In this document: one piece after another, positions 29,019-38,958 of the stretch
How positions within the stretch are numbered: the stretch's first letter is position 1
Layout: the number at the start of each line of letters is the position of its first letter
Assembly: GCF_947492405.1 (NCBI RefSeq)
Contig: NZ_CANLMP010000002.1
Span: forward strand, 620,001 to 684,000
Source of the DNA: an uncultured Aquimarina sp.
GTDB taxonomy: Bacteria > Bacteroidota > Bacteroidia > Flavobacteriales > Flavobacteriaceae
Length of the DNA stretch: 64,000 nucleotides
Direction of reading: 5' to 3'
The notes under the pieces: generated by a model
What the model saw: only the letters and a program-made list of their open reading frames with translations
What the model was told of the DNA's origin: nothing
The model's database searches: none
Made by a program: the position numbers and the translations under genes

Positions 29019-30314
29019 ATGAATTATACTGAAGTTTTAATCCTGACCCTTAGTTTTTTGGTATTACTTTCCATACGTGTTCCTGTTGCTTACGCTATTG
29101 GACTTTCCGGATTGTTTACACTCATGGTAGCTATGCCATTTATGCCTTCAGTAACGACATTGGCACAGCGTATGGCAACATCTTTAGATAGTTTTACACT
29201 TTCTGCTATTCCCTTTTTTATTCTGGCCGGTCAGATTATGAATAAAGGAGGGATTGCTGTACGACTCATAAATTTTGCAAAAGCTATCGTAGGACCTCTT
29301 CCTGGTGGTTTAGCTTTTGTAAACATATTTGCTTGCATGCTTTTTGGTGCGATATCCGGTTCTGCAGTTGCTGCAGCCTCAGCAATTGGAGGGTTTATGA
29401 ATCCAATGATGGAAAAAGAAGGATACGACAAATCTTTTAGTGCTGCCGTGAATATTACCAGCTCTACAACTGGATTATTAATTCCTCCGAGCAATGTCTT
29501 GATTATATATTCTCTAGCAAGTGGTGGGGTTTCTATTGCAGCTCTATTTGTAGCAGGATATATCCCTGGATTACTTATTGGACTTGCTTTAATGCTGGTT
29601 GCGGGTGTTTATTCAATAATAAAAAAGTATTCTACAGAAAAACTTGTGAGCTTTAAGGAGTTTTTTAAAAGGTTTTTAGACGCATTACCTAGCTTATTAT
29701 TATTAGTTGTAGTTATTGGAGGAATCGTAGCGGGAATTTTCACAGCCACCGAAGCTTCTGCTATTGCCGTAATCTACACTTTTGTATTAGCAATGGTGTA
29801 TAAAGAAATTTCTTTTAAAAATATTGCATCCATACTTTTGGAAACGGTAAAAACATCATCAATTGTACTACTATTAATTGCTACCTCTATTGCTATGTCT
29901 TGGGTGATGTCTTATGAAAACATTCCTCAAGAAATTAGCAATGCTCTACTTTCTGTAAGCGAAAATCCAATAGTAATCCTGATTCTTATCAATCTGATTT
30001 TATTATTTGTTGGCGTCTTTATGGATATGACTCCTGCGATATTGATCTTTACACCCATATTTTTACCTATAGTTACGGATTTAGGAATGAACCCTATTCA
30101 TTTTGGTATTGTAATGATCCTGAATCTTTGTATAGGATTGTGTACGCCTCCCGTAGGTTCTGTGCTTTTTGTAGGATGTAGTGTTGCAGAATTAAGTATT
30201 CAAAAAGTAATCAGACCCTTAATGCCATTATTTTTAATTATGATTCTGGTGCTGGTTTTAATTACGTATATCCCAGAACTAAGTTTATCGCTACCTAAAT
30301 TGTTTGATCTATAA
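29019..30314 (+). CDS. dctM: TRAP transporter large permease subunit
   Basis: 431 residues with about twelve hydrophobic segments, the normal DctM length. Typical stretches are IPFFILAGQIMNKGGIA, GAISGSAVAAASAIGGFM, TSSTTGLLIPPSN and LCTPPVGSVLFVG. It forms the sodium-coupled inner-membrane channel. Last gene of the uronate operon; it converges on the G8-domain gene across a region that holds an inverted repeat. Confidence 0.95.
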   Translation: MNYTEVLILTLSFLVLLSIRVPVAYAIGLSGLFTLMVAMPFMPSVTTLAQRMATSLDSFTLSAIPFFILAGQIMNKGGIAVRLINFAKAIVGPLPGGLAFVNIFACMLFGAISGSAVAAASAIGGFMNPMMEKEGYDKSFSAAVNITSSTTGLLIPPSNVLIIYSLASGGVSIAALFVAGYIPGLLIGLALMLVAGVYSIIKKYSTEKLVSFKEFFKRFLDALPSLLLLVVVIGGIVAGIFTATEASAIAVIYTFVLAMVYKEISFKNIASILLETVKTSSIVLLLIATSIAMSWVMSYENIPQEISNALLSVSENPIVILILINLILLFVGVFMDMTPAILIFTPIFLPIVTDLGMNPIHFGIVMILNLCIGLCTPPVGSVLFVGCSVAELSIQKVIRPLMPLFLIMILVLVLITYIPELSLSLPKLFDL

Positions 30315-30420
30315 TAAACATTAGATAATAAAAGTACATTTTCATATTAAGAGATTTTCTATTTACAATTATTGCTGTTAAGTTTTAAGATACAATCAAA
30401 GTATAAAAATGATGACACTA

Positions 30421-30492
30421 TTGTCAATATGAGCTTGTCAAATACACTTTGATTATTCAAAAATGTAAACTTTGACAAGCTCAATTGGACAA
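30421..30492. repeat. REP-like inverted repeat with GAGCTTGTCAAA core
   Basis: Left arm TTGTCAATATGAGCTTGTCA plus AA (30421-30442) and right arm TTTGACAAGCTCAATTGGAC plus AA (30471-30492) are inverted copies with an exact TGAGCTTGTCAAA core and a 28-nt loop. The core resembles the TGAGCTTGTCGAA extragenic palindromic elements I recall as scattered in many Bacteroidetes genomes. It sits between two convergent genes and could also terminate both transcripts. Confidence 0.65.
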
Positions 30493-30523
30493 CTTATACT
30501 TTTAGTGGACTTATGTTATTACA

Positions 30524-33500
30524 TTAATTAGTCTTGACTATTTTATAGATCATTGGTTCTAAACGACGATTATTAATATCAATAATTCGCACCATATAGA
30601 TTCCATTAGATAATTCACTAAAATCAATTTCGGTTTCATTCTCGCCCAATGATTTGCTAATTTTTATAGCACCCAAAAGGTCATACACCTTTACAATTTT
30701 AGGAAAATCACCTGATACAATGCGCACTATATCTTTTACCGGGTTAGGATACAATTTCGGTCTATTTAACTTATTGTCTGGCTTCTTATTTTCAAGATAA
30801 TCTATGATCAACTTTGGAGCTCCCGTAGTTTGGTTTTCTTTGGATCCGAAAGCAAAATCATTCCCTCCGCTCATTTCCAAAATAAGGCTTAGCTTATTAC
30901 TAGAGGCTTTAGATAGATCCACAGGAATCCGTATCGTTGCACCTATAAAATAATCACCTGACATAGATCCGATTATCTGTGATTTTGCAGCAGGTCTGTT
31001 TTGAGTAGAAAGATTAGTCTCTGTCCAACCATTATGTGTTGCTTCGCTTACAAGTACTTCTCCATTTCCGGCATCTCCAAATACTTGAAATTCTAAGGTA
31101 GCATTAGTGATCTCTCCATTAATGTCCGAAGTATCAAACATTAAATATCCGGTACGTCTTCCACTTTCTAAACGTACCATAGCGTTATTAAATCGTGTAC
31201 TATTATCCAGATAAGCATCGTGAATAGCAGAAAGGGATGTCGTTCTTTCTATACGCGCAGGTTTTGTAATTTCCATTCTATCAAAATTGAATAAATATGT
31301 AGCTCCTCCGCTATATACTAATCGCAATGTTTGATTTCCTTCAGAAAGTGATATAGAAGTTGAATATGGTTGATACGAATGCCAATTCCCGTTACCTGGT
31401 ATTTGTATCGATCCTTTCAATGAGTTATTAGCATAAATCTCTATTGTACCTCCACTTGTATTACTTGAAGCATATGCAGTAACATCATATGTGCTTGTTT
31501 CCTCAACATCAATCTGATACTCTGTGTAATTGCTATTAAGAATGAATCCTAAGTTTTGACCTCCTCCAGGTGTATTTTCAGTTCGCACACTTCCTGATAT
31601 ATCAGTAAATGCTTCTGCTTCAAAATTTCCTGGAATAGTAATACCGTTAGCTACTGCACTAATATTTAGCGTAAAACTTTTTGAGGCTTCACAACCGTTA
31701 ACATCTATATTGGTTGCTGTATAAGTCCCTGCTTGATTTAATTGTAGGTTGGACAACAACAACCCTCTTTCGTTATACGTAAAATTATTAGGTCCCGTCC
31801 ATGACCATCCATTTGAAGTAGAGCCAAACTCTTCGGATTGTGGTCCAAACCAAACCGTATCGCCTTCATTGGCATTCGCTACATCTGTAGATTGCCAACC
31901 GGCATTGTTTATATTTATATATGGAATAACATTACACGTCAAATTAATTACTGTAATTATTTTTGTTTCGGTAGTACTGGTTCCATTTGAAGATGTTGCC
32001 ACTGCCTTTAATTCATAGGTTCCAGCTGCTAAATTTAATAAGTCGGTATCATTAGCACCAGGGTTTGCGGTTCCCCATTCGTAAGGCGCTGCATTTTCTT
32101 GTCGTACCAATGCATTATTAAGATATAGTCTAATGTTAGCAACACTTCCACTGGTAACGGAAACTACTACACCTACATTGTCACCCGCTTCTAACTGTGT
32201 ATTAGTAGGACTCGTAAATGCAATATCTGGCGTATTATCACAAGGATCATCGGATGCATTCGGACCATGAATATAATCTATCCAAGTATGCCTTGGGGCA
32301 GATGCATCCGGTGGGAAATCCAATCGAATTTTAGTAATTGTTTTTCCCATCCAGGTATTGAGATTACTCATGTCAAATACAAGTTCTTCGAAGACGTTTG
32401 TGGTCTGTGGAGCAACAGTTACGGATCGATTCGCCGCAAAACCAGGTTGGTCTGTAGTTGCCCAGAACAGTTGGAAAGTACCAGCAGCTTCTGATTTTGT
32501 TCTAATCCTTAATTGTGGCACTTGACTACCATTAAACTTTAATCCACTTCTTATCACATATGGATCATTAGAGTTATCCGCTCTTAACAGCCAGTGTTGA
32601 TCACTGCTGGTGTTATCTGCCGCAATATTGACTTTCTGAAAACTTTCTGAGGTTCTATTAAACCCAAAATTTAAATCAGAGGCGTTGTTAGGATTACCAC
32701 AATTATCTGTTTCGACTATATCTGGCCTTCCATCTCCGTCGCTATCAAGAGCAGTGACACCATCAAGATCATTGGTAGTACAAGGAAGAGAAGTGGGCTG
32801 AAAGCTCCCATTATTATCCCAATTAAAGAAAATATTAGATCTATCATCTCCTCCTAAATTTCTTAATTTAAGATATACATCACCGTTCCCAGCAATGAAA
32901 TAGGCATTATCAGTTGCATTTTCTACCGCCGCAATAGAATTTAGACGTGGTAAATTAAAATTATGACCTCTTGCTCTAAAATTACCTAGTTTTCCTAAAC
33001 CTTTAAAAACTACAAATCCTAAATCACCCGCATCTCCTCTATTCCATATCAGATGGATACTTTTGTTAGATGGAGCTCGGTCTAGATAATATGTATATCT
33101 AAAACCTTCATTAACAATAGTAGGGAATTTATATGTTCCTGAAGAGGCACTTCCTGATTCGTAGAAACAAACGTCTTCTGTTCCAGGTTTAGAGCGAACA
33201 ACAGATATTCGAGTTCCACTAGAATTAATCCCTGCAAGCCATAATCCTGCAAAGTAATAATCAGATCGTGCAGCATTTCTCCATGAAGGATGTCTGTATT
33301 CGTGTCCATCTCTAAGAAATGCAATATCTCTAATTAGTGTGGTATGTGCTTTACCAGTTAATCCTCCATCATAGTCTTTGAAGAACTGTCCCACTTTTCT
33401 AGCACGAGTATTATCTGTATTTGGTAACGGGAAAAATCTAAATGGAAATGATTCAGAAAATCCTTTTGTGGTTCCACGAAATGTAGGATTAAAATTCTCT

Positions 33501-35410
33501 GTGGCTCCTCCTCCAGTAATTTGTTTAATCATTTCTGCATTAGATCGGTTCCATCCCTCGAAATGACAATCAATATGTCTTCCTGGCCCATCATAAAACC
33601 TAAAGAATTCTCTTACTCCATTAAACACTCCTAAATCAGTATCAACATTAAACAGGCTATTTTCTATAGTTAGATCTCCAGCGAGCATAGAAACTGTTTT
33701 ATTATCACTAAAAGCACAATTATAAAAAACAGTGTTTTCATTAGTACCACCAACTCCTAATCCACTATATAATGCTTGATCATTTCCATACAACAGACCA
33801 TCTTTAATCAATTGTCTTGTATTTACATCCCATCCAAAGTTCTTTTTTAAAGAATGATTAGGATTTAACCTGTCAAAAACGTCCCAACCTGTCATACAGG
33901 TATGAGCCACAAAACCATCAAACCTTCCTAAAGGTTCCTTTGAAGGATTCAAACCTTGATAATATGCTAGGTTGCCAGAATCGAACATAGGTCTTTCAGG
34001 AAATGCGAACCAAAATCCTGTTCCTTCAGTACCAGCAGCTATATTGTTTTCAAAGTAATTATTCGGATTCGTAATCCAATAAGAAGCAGGAGTTCTGTTT
34101 TGAGGTTCATTGGCTTCGTTATCTGATGGTGTTAGTTGTTCTCCTGGTTTCGGTCTTCTTGTTACAAAAACTACATTATTCTTAATGGTATTAAATCTTT
34201 CTGCACCATCCTCTAAAAAGATTCCGTGACCTATTTGATCATAAGCAAATATACCATCTACAGTTACATAATCCGTACCGTGAATAGTAACAGCTCTATT
34301 AAATGATTTATGTACACTACTATTTTTAAAATAACTTCCTTGCGCTTTATCTTCGTTTAAATGCCAATGAAACGGGTATCTTCCTAAAACTCCTTTCTGT
34401 CCCATTTTATATAATTCTACATTTTCCGCATGAGCGATAGAATTCTTCATAAGCATAATATGGCCTCCAAATCCAGTTTGTTCGTTATTACCGTCCATTT
34501 TACCCTGAATTTTAATATAGTGTGATAACAACCCAACTTCGCCTTGGATATTTACATTCCAGGTTTTTCCATCTCTGTCTCTGGTATATGTTTTAGATCC
34601 TCCGATATGTTTAAATTTAAGAGGCGAAGCTAACGTGAGTGTCCTTCTATTTCCACTAATAGCAGTTATTTCTGCTTCATCTACATCGTTCCAAGCTTTT
34701 GATTGAGAACTTGCCAATCCTGTCGCAGTTAACGCAATCTTATCTCCTACTTCCCAATCTACTGCTTCTTTTAGAGTGATCTGTGTAGCACCCGCATTTG
34801 CTGTTGTCACAAGATTGGTCCAGCTCATTCTTTTCTTTCCGTGCATTTCTAAACGTCCGCCACCCATAACCATAATGGCTTTATAAGATGCAGGTGCGTT
34901 ATTAATTTTAGCACCTGTTAGTGTGATCTGACAGCTAATACCATTCGCATTTTTCTCTGCGTGATACGGTTGGTTTTCGGTTCCTATTTCCATATAACCA
35001 CCATTGGCTATCATAATACTTCGAGCTTCTAAATCGATCCAAGCTCCTCCAGGTTGCCAATTTACAGCACTTAGTTTTCCTTGTACCGTTATATTTCTTG
35101 CTCTACAGGTTCCCACCATTTTTAGGTCTATTCCGGGCGGAACGACCACATCATCATTTGTTTTTGGTAAGATACCATTGGGCCAAGTCGATGGGCTATT
35201 CCATAAACCAGAACTAACAGGCCTAATCGTAGCCAAGCTAGCAGGAGGTGCACAATCATAGGAAGAAGTCACTTTGATAGGTGGAACTTTATTATTAGCA
35301 AAAAGACTACTAATAAAAAAAGTGAAAAATATAAGCACTACCATAGTTGCAAAAGTGTTTCGTTTTGCTATGCGCTTCATTAAAATTATTGGAATTGTTA
35401 GTTTTTTCAT
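30524..35410 (-). CDS. Large secreted G8/CEMIP-like beta-helix protein with CBM and T9SS tail
   Basis: 1628 residues. Signal segment (about 20-38), G8 domain (about 65-195, beginning GLWNSPSTWPNGILPKTNDDVVVP), then a parallel beta-helix with GRYPFHWHLNEDKAQ (H348, H350), KSFNRAVTIHGTDYV (H377) and DQIGHGIFLEDGAE (H395, E400, D401). This region strongly recalls the vertebrate hyaluronan-depolymerising proteins CEMIP/KIAA1199 and TMEM2. Further on: an unassigned domain (about 890-1050), an Ig-like domain with LYLNNALVRQENAAPYEWG (about 1060), a CBM6-like domain (about 1255-1380), a DNRLRE/CBM96-like domain (about 1390-1545) and a T9SS type A tail (LYPNP at about 1554). It lacks the 127-residue module of its neighbours. 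Catalytic activity on a uronic polymer is inferred only. Confidence 0.8.
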   Translation of the reverse strand: MKKLTIPIILMKRIAKRNTFATMVVLIFFTFFISSLFANNKVPPIKVTSSYDCAPPASLATIRPVSSGLWNSPSTWPNGILPKTNDDVVVPPGIDLKMVGTCRARNITVQGKLSAVNWQPGGAWIDLEARSIMIANGGYMEIGTENQPYHAEKNANGISCQITLTGAKINNAPASYKAIMVMGGGRLEMHGKKRMSWTNLVTTANAGATQITLKEAVDWEVGDKIALTATGLASSQSKAWNDVDEAEITAISGNRRTLTLASPLKFKHIGGSKTYTRDRDGKTWNVNIQGEVGLLSHYIKIQGKMDGNNEQTGFGGHIMLMKNSIAHAENVELYKMGQKGVLGRYPFHWHLNEDKAQGSYFKNSSVHKSFNRAVTIHGTDYVTVDGIFAYDQIGHGIFLEDGAERFNTIKNNVVFVTRRPKPGEQLTPSDNEANEPQNRTPASYWITNPNNYFENNIAAGTEGTGFWFAFPERPMFDSGNLAYYQGLNPSKEPLGRFDGFVAHTCMTGWDVFDRLNPNHSLKKNFGWDVNTRQLIKDGLLYGNDQALYSGLGVGGTNENTVFYNCAFSDNKTVSMLAGDLTIENSLFNVDTDLGVFNGVREFFRFYDGPGRHIDCHFEGWNRSNAEMIKQITGGGATENFNPTFRGTTKGFSESFPFRFFPLPNTDNTRARKVGQFFKDYDGGLTGKAHTTLIRDIAFLRDGHEYRHPSWRNAARSDYYFAGLWLAGINSSGTRISVVRSKPGTEDVCFYESGSASSGTYKFPTIVNEGFRYTYYLDRAPSNKSIHLIWNRGDAGDLGFVVFKGLGKLGNFRARGHNFNLPRLNSIAAVENATDNAYFIAGNGDVYLKLRNLGGDDRSNIFFNWDNNGSFQPTSLPCTTNDLDGVTALDSDGDGRPDIVETDNCGNPNNASDLNFGFNRTSESFQKVNIAADNTSSDQHWLLRADNSNDPYVIRSGLKFNGSQVPQLRIRTKSEAAGTFQLFWATTDQPGFAANRSVTVAPQTTNVFEELVFDMSNLNTWMGKTITKIRLDFPPDASAPRHTWIDYIHGPNASDDPCDNTPDIAFTSPTNTQLEAGDNVGVVVSVTSGSVANIRLYLNNALVRQENAAPYEWGTANPGANDTDLLNLAAGTYELKAVATSSNGTSTTETKIITVINLTCNVIPYININNAGWQSTDVANANEGDTVWFGPQSEEFGSTSNGWSWTGPNNFTYNERGLLLSNLQLNQAGTYTATNIDVNGCEASKSFTLNISAVANGITIPGNFEAEAFTDISGSVRTENTPGGGQNLGFILNSNYTEYQIDVEETSTYDVTAYASSNTSGGTIEIYANNSLKGSIQIPGNGNWHSYQPYSTSISLSEGNQTLRLVYSGGATYLFNFDRMEITKPARIERTTSLSAIHDAYLDNSTRFNNAMVRLESGRRTGYLMFDTSDINGEITNATLEFQVFGDAGNGEVLVSEATHNGWTETNLSTQNRPAAKSQIIGSMSGDYFIGATIRIPVDLSKASSNKLSLILEMSGGNDFAFGSKENQTTGAPKLIIDYLENKKPDNKLNRPKLYPNPVKDIVRIVSGDFPKIVKVYDLLGAIKISKSLGENETEIDFSELSNGIYMVRIIDINNRRLEPMIYKIVKTN

Positions 35411-36013
35411 GATTTGTTGAGTTTACGTTGGTTTGATTTTAAGGTTTATAGTAATACCATTTCTAAAATGAAATAATGGTATGAAATTGTCTATTTTGGA
35501 CTCTGATATTTATTCATCTTTAAATTACACAACAGGTCGATTCGTTCTACGAAAAATTCATAAAAGGAATACACTGCGCACTAAAGCACATTAAATATTA
35601 AAGATCTAAGGGAAGAAATATTTTTTCTATATTAAGCGAATACTATTGCTTAATTATCTAATACAATGTTTTAAAACAAATCTTATTTTACCATGTACAA
35701 TAAGCCATACATATTGTCTCAATAATATTTGTTTAACACATTATAATCTTCATAAAAGAAATGTCTGGATCTTCTTATTATGATGACTTAACAATATTAA
35801 CGAAATTATCAATTTAGTTTATATTAAATCAATCTATAAAAAACATAAAATATTGATTATCAAATTTTTAAATTTATTTTTTCAATATTTTTTATAGATC
35901 TATATAGAATACTTCTGTGATGTTTTGATTGAAAAGCAATATTATTTTCATCAAAATTGAATAAAATTTAATACTACATTTAAAATGGTACATTCCCTCT
36001 TTTAAAATTTAAA
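35411..36013. other. Non-coding region upstream of the G8-domain gene
   Basis: About 600 bp of AT-rich sequence without a credible gene on either strand. It should contain the promoter of the G8-domain gene; no clear TAnnTTTG was found. The only structure I note is the small hairpin at 35454-35482. Confidence 0.5.
35454..35482. repeat. Small inverted repeat in the leader of the G8-domain gene
   Basis: ATACCATT (35454-35461) and AATGGTAT (35475-35482) are exact inverted copies with a 13-nt spacer, 44 bp upstream of the G8-gene ATG. Could be an operator or a leader hairpin. Confidence 0.35.
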
Positions 36014-36048
36014 AACCAGGACACTCAATTCATTAAAATATCCTGGTT
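36014..36048 (-). terminator. Terminator hairpin after the beta-helix gene at 36063
   Basis: AACCAGGA (36014-36021) and TCCTGGTT (36041-36048) form an 8-bp stem with a 19-nt loop, 14 nt after the stop; on the minus strand it is followed by a T-rich run. The CCAGGA core is shared with the terminator at 38909-38942. Confidence 0.65.
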
Positions 36049-36062
36049 ATTATTAAGTCAGT

Positions 36063-38864
36063 TTATTTTTTAACAAACAACAGTGATTCTTTAAATCTGA
36101 CTGCTTTTATTAACAATATGTATGATCCGGATGGCAATTCTGAAACATCCATAATTTCTGTTTCATTTTTGGTACTCATTTCTTTTACAACTCGTCCATC
36201 AAGACTCACTATTTGCAGCGTTTTTGGTTCCGAAGACATCTTTGAAACCGTCAATAAAGATCCAAAAACTGGATTAGGATATGCTTTGATCTGTACCAAA
36301 TCGCTTTCTGGTCTTTGACGATTACAATTCGGTGCTGTAGCAGAGTTACTAAAGTAAATTGTAGCATCTTTTGTCTTAGAAACCAACACTAAATTATCAC
36401 CATCTCTTGCTATCCAATATGATCCATCTAGTCCTTCAAATCCTGTATTATTAAGCGTAACTTCTGGTCGTGTATTCTGCAATTGAAAGCTCATCGTATC
36501 CTTGAAATCTACATACCAATCAGGTGATCCATTATTCGTGTTAATAGCAAATTGATATAATCCATTACTCTGAGGAACCCAATTGATGGTAAATTTTCTG
36601 AAATTCCCTAATTTAGGTCCATCATTTCCCAAAATGTGTACATTATTATAAACAAGCTTATCCATAGCGCCTAGACCACTATTTATTGGTGTTCCAAACC
36701 CACAATTATTACCACCTCCGGTATCTTGATTTCTAACGGTTAATACAAAGATTGTTTGCTTTGTAGCTCCGTCATTATCTGTCGCTACTGCCTTAAATGT
36801 GTACGTTCCAGCAGAACGTCCATTTACCTCTTGTGGGTTGGGAGAAGTATCATGACCCCATTCGTACGGGGTTCTGTTCTCTTGGCGAATTAAAGTATTA
36901 TTTATATATAGTTTTACATTAGCAATACTTCCATCTGGGTCTGAAGCGTTTACCAACACTGTAAGGTCATATCCTTCATTGACCGTTAAATTATTTGAAG
37001 GTGATGAAAATGAAACATTAGGAGCTTGATTACTGCTTGTACCATTAACTGTTACAATAATAGACGTACTCGATTTTGCTCCGTCATTATCGGTTGCCTC
37101 AGCCTTTAGTGTATGCTGACCAACAGATAATCCTAAAAGCTCAGCAGAATTATTTCCTTGTCCCCAAGTATAGGGGACATTCACTTCTTTGCGAAGTAAA
37201 TTACCATCTACATATAATTTTACATCGCTTATTGATCCATCACTATCAGATGCGTTTACAGTTACTTCAAAACTCTCATATCCCTGTTGAACAGAAGTAT
37301 TTCCAGAAGGAGAGGCAAAAGAAACTGAAGGACGTACATTTTCGCTAGAACCTCCACCTAATCTATCTGCTAATTGTTTTTCATATAGACTTCTGGGGTT
37401 TAATTGAGTCCCTCTAGACTCTACATATGCTAAAGGCTCTGTAGCAAATGAACCATCATTGGTAATCTGTCCTTTACACCCAATGGCCCAGTTTCTATGA
37501 TCTCCTGGAGGATCGTGCATAACAAATCTTGTGGTAGTAGTACAATTCCAAAACATTGTTTGCGCACCTGCCCATCCATGACCTGAACCAGAATTTCTTC
37601 GGTTTTCCGCTGCAAAAGCTTTAGTTCCTTTTACTTGATCAAATAAAATACCTGTTGCCCATCTATGATGAGGTCCCGTAGTACTCTTTTGATTCTCAGA
37701 CGTACAATTAACAAATGCATTTGGTCCAGCCACTTTAGAACCAGTTACAAAATCATGACGACCTCTTCTAGCCAGACAATTTTTAAATAATATTTGTTCA
37801 CCATCGCAGTTAAAAGAATATTTTCTTCCTCCACTAGTTCTAGATTTGGGGTCAATCATTTTACTATTTAGCACAGAAATTTTACTACTTGACTTCTCTA
37901 CATTCACACAAGAATATGCGAAATAAAATGAATTAATATTTCTTGCCCAAGCGTTTTCTGTATTTCTAAAAGTGATAGCATCCCACGCGTGATTTTCATC
38001 TTCATTAGAAGAAAAAACAGATTCTAGACGCATTTTTTCAATTCCTACATTTTCAATTCTTCCATTCCAGTTATATTCATATATAAATCCTTCAGCATGT
38101 CTTGGGTCAATAGGATCCACAACTGGAGCATCAAATGTAATTTTATTACCGTTAACCGAAGTTACTTCTCGCTTATATTTAATTGTATAATCTCCGGGTG
38201 TCCAGTTAGTATCTCCATTACCAGTACTGCTCAGATTATGCATTTTTAATAATCTAATCCAATCTTGATTTGGTTTTCGCTCAAGAAAAATACGATCTCC
38301 TCTTCTAAAACTATGTCCCGATTGAACAGTAACCGTTCTCGCACCGATTGGTACGTATCCAGATGTAATTCTTTTCTTTGTACTAGATATAGCACTCGCT
38401 CTTCCTGAACCTTGAAAAACAATAAAATCTGCTTTATTATTTCTTGTGGTAGCGATTAGTTTAGTTCCGTCTCCTTCTCCTCTAAGTACCACACCACTTT
38501 TGGTTATTTTCAGTTCTTTACTAATTCGATATGTTCCTGTTTTTAAAAGTAAAGCTCCTCTAAAACCATTTTCTAATGATTTTGCTTCTACCTCTTTAAT
38601 AGCATTCTGAATATGATTCCAATTGTCTCCACTTCTTGGTGAAATCGTTTTTACGACTCTGACATTGGGAATTGATTTCTCACCGTGATAGTATCCCACA
38701 TAACTAAAATCCGGAATTCGATTTCCTTTATTATCTTTTTGGTAGGTTAATTTTCCTTCAGCGTCGTATCCAAGAAGATTGGATGTTTGCGCGAATGTCA
38801 TCGATGAACCTAAAAGAAAAAGACAGAAAAGATAAGGGGTTATAAGTGACTTTAAATGTTTCAT
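36063..38864 (-). CDS. Secreted beta-helix protein with two Ig domains, 127-residue module and T9SS tail
   Basis: 933 residues. Signal peptide ends at MTFAQ (about 26). [14 protein letters not shown] (about 50) is shared with the 18690-20357 protein; the beta-helix (about 60-480) includes [26 protein letters not shown] and [29 protein letters not shown] is a candidate active-site region, but no residue can be named. Two bacterial Ig-like domains (about 510-610 and 615-712) precede the Cys-to-Cys module (residues 721-847) and the type A tail (YPNP near 862). The last 360 bp are almost identical to those of the next gene. Probably a lyase-like enzyme for the uronic polymer (inference). Confidence 0.78.
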   Translation of the reverse strand: MKHLKSLITPYLFCLFLLGSSMTFAQTSNLLGYDAEGKLTYQKDNKGNRIPDFSYVGYYHGEKSIPNVRVVKTISPRSGDNWNHIQNAIKEVEAKSLENGFRGALLLKTGTYRISKELKITKSGVVLRGEGDGTKLIATTRNNKADFIVFQGSGRASAISSTKKRITSGYVPIGARTVTVQSGHSFRRGDRIFLERKPNQDWIRLLKMHNLSSTGNGDTNWTPGDYTIKYKREVTSVNGNKITFDAPVVDPIDPRHAEGFIYEYNWNGRIENVGIEKMRLESVFSSNEDENHAWDAITFRNTENAWARNINSFYFAYSCVNVEKSSSKISVLNSKMIDPKSRTSGGRKYSFNCDGEQILFKNCLARRGRHDFVTGSKVAGPNAFVNCTSENQKSTTGPHHRWATGILFDQVKGTKAFAAENRRNSGSGHGWAGAQTMFWNCTTTTRFVMHDPPGDHRNWAIGCKGQITNDGSFATEPLAYVESRGTQLNPRSLYEKQLADRLGGGSSENVRPSVSFASPSGNTSVQQGYESFEVTVNASDSDGSISDVKLYVDGNLLRKEVNVPYTWGQGNNSAELLGLSVGQHTLKAEATDNDGAKSSTSIIVTVNGTSSNQAPNVSFSSPSNNLTVNEGYDLTVLVNASDPDGSIANVKLYINNTLIRQENRTPYEWGHDTSPNPQEVNGRSAGTYTFKAVATDNDGATKQTIFVLTVRNQDTGGGNNCGFGTPINSGLGAMDKLVYNNVHILGNDGPKLGNFRKFTINWVPQSNGLYQFAINTNNGSPDWYVDFKDTMSFQLQNTRPEVTLNNTGFEGLDGSYWIARDGDNLVLVSKTKDATIYFSNSATAPNCNRQRPESDLVQIKAYPNPVFGSLLTVSKMSSEPKTLQIVSLDGRVVKEMSTKNETEIMDVSELPSGSYILLIKAVRFKESLLFVKK
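36072..36434 (-). repeat. Near-identical gene end, copy 1 (copy 2 at 38968-39330)
   Basis: By eye only about half a dozen base differences separate 36072-36434 from 38968-39330 (constant offset 2896). It covers the T9SS tail and the end of the 127-residue module. Identity falls sharply beyond 36434. Confidence 0.85.
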
Positions 38865-38908
38865 TGTGTGTAGATTTATATAAAGTTTTATGCAAGCTTA
38901 TTATTAAA

Positions 38909-38942
38909 ACCAGGATGTTTTGGATTCATAAAACATCCTGGT
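38909..38942 (-). terminator. Terminator hairpin after the DUF5060-type gene
   Basis: Perfect 13-bp stem ACCAGGATGTTTT (38909-38921) and AAAACATCCTGGT (38930-38942) with an 8-nt loop, 16 nt after the stop at 38959, followed on the minus strand by TTTTAATAATAA. Confidence 0.85.
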
Positions 38943-38958
38943 CCAAGTTGAGTCAATG

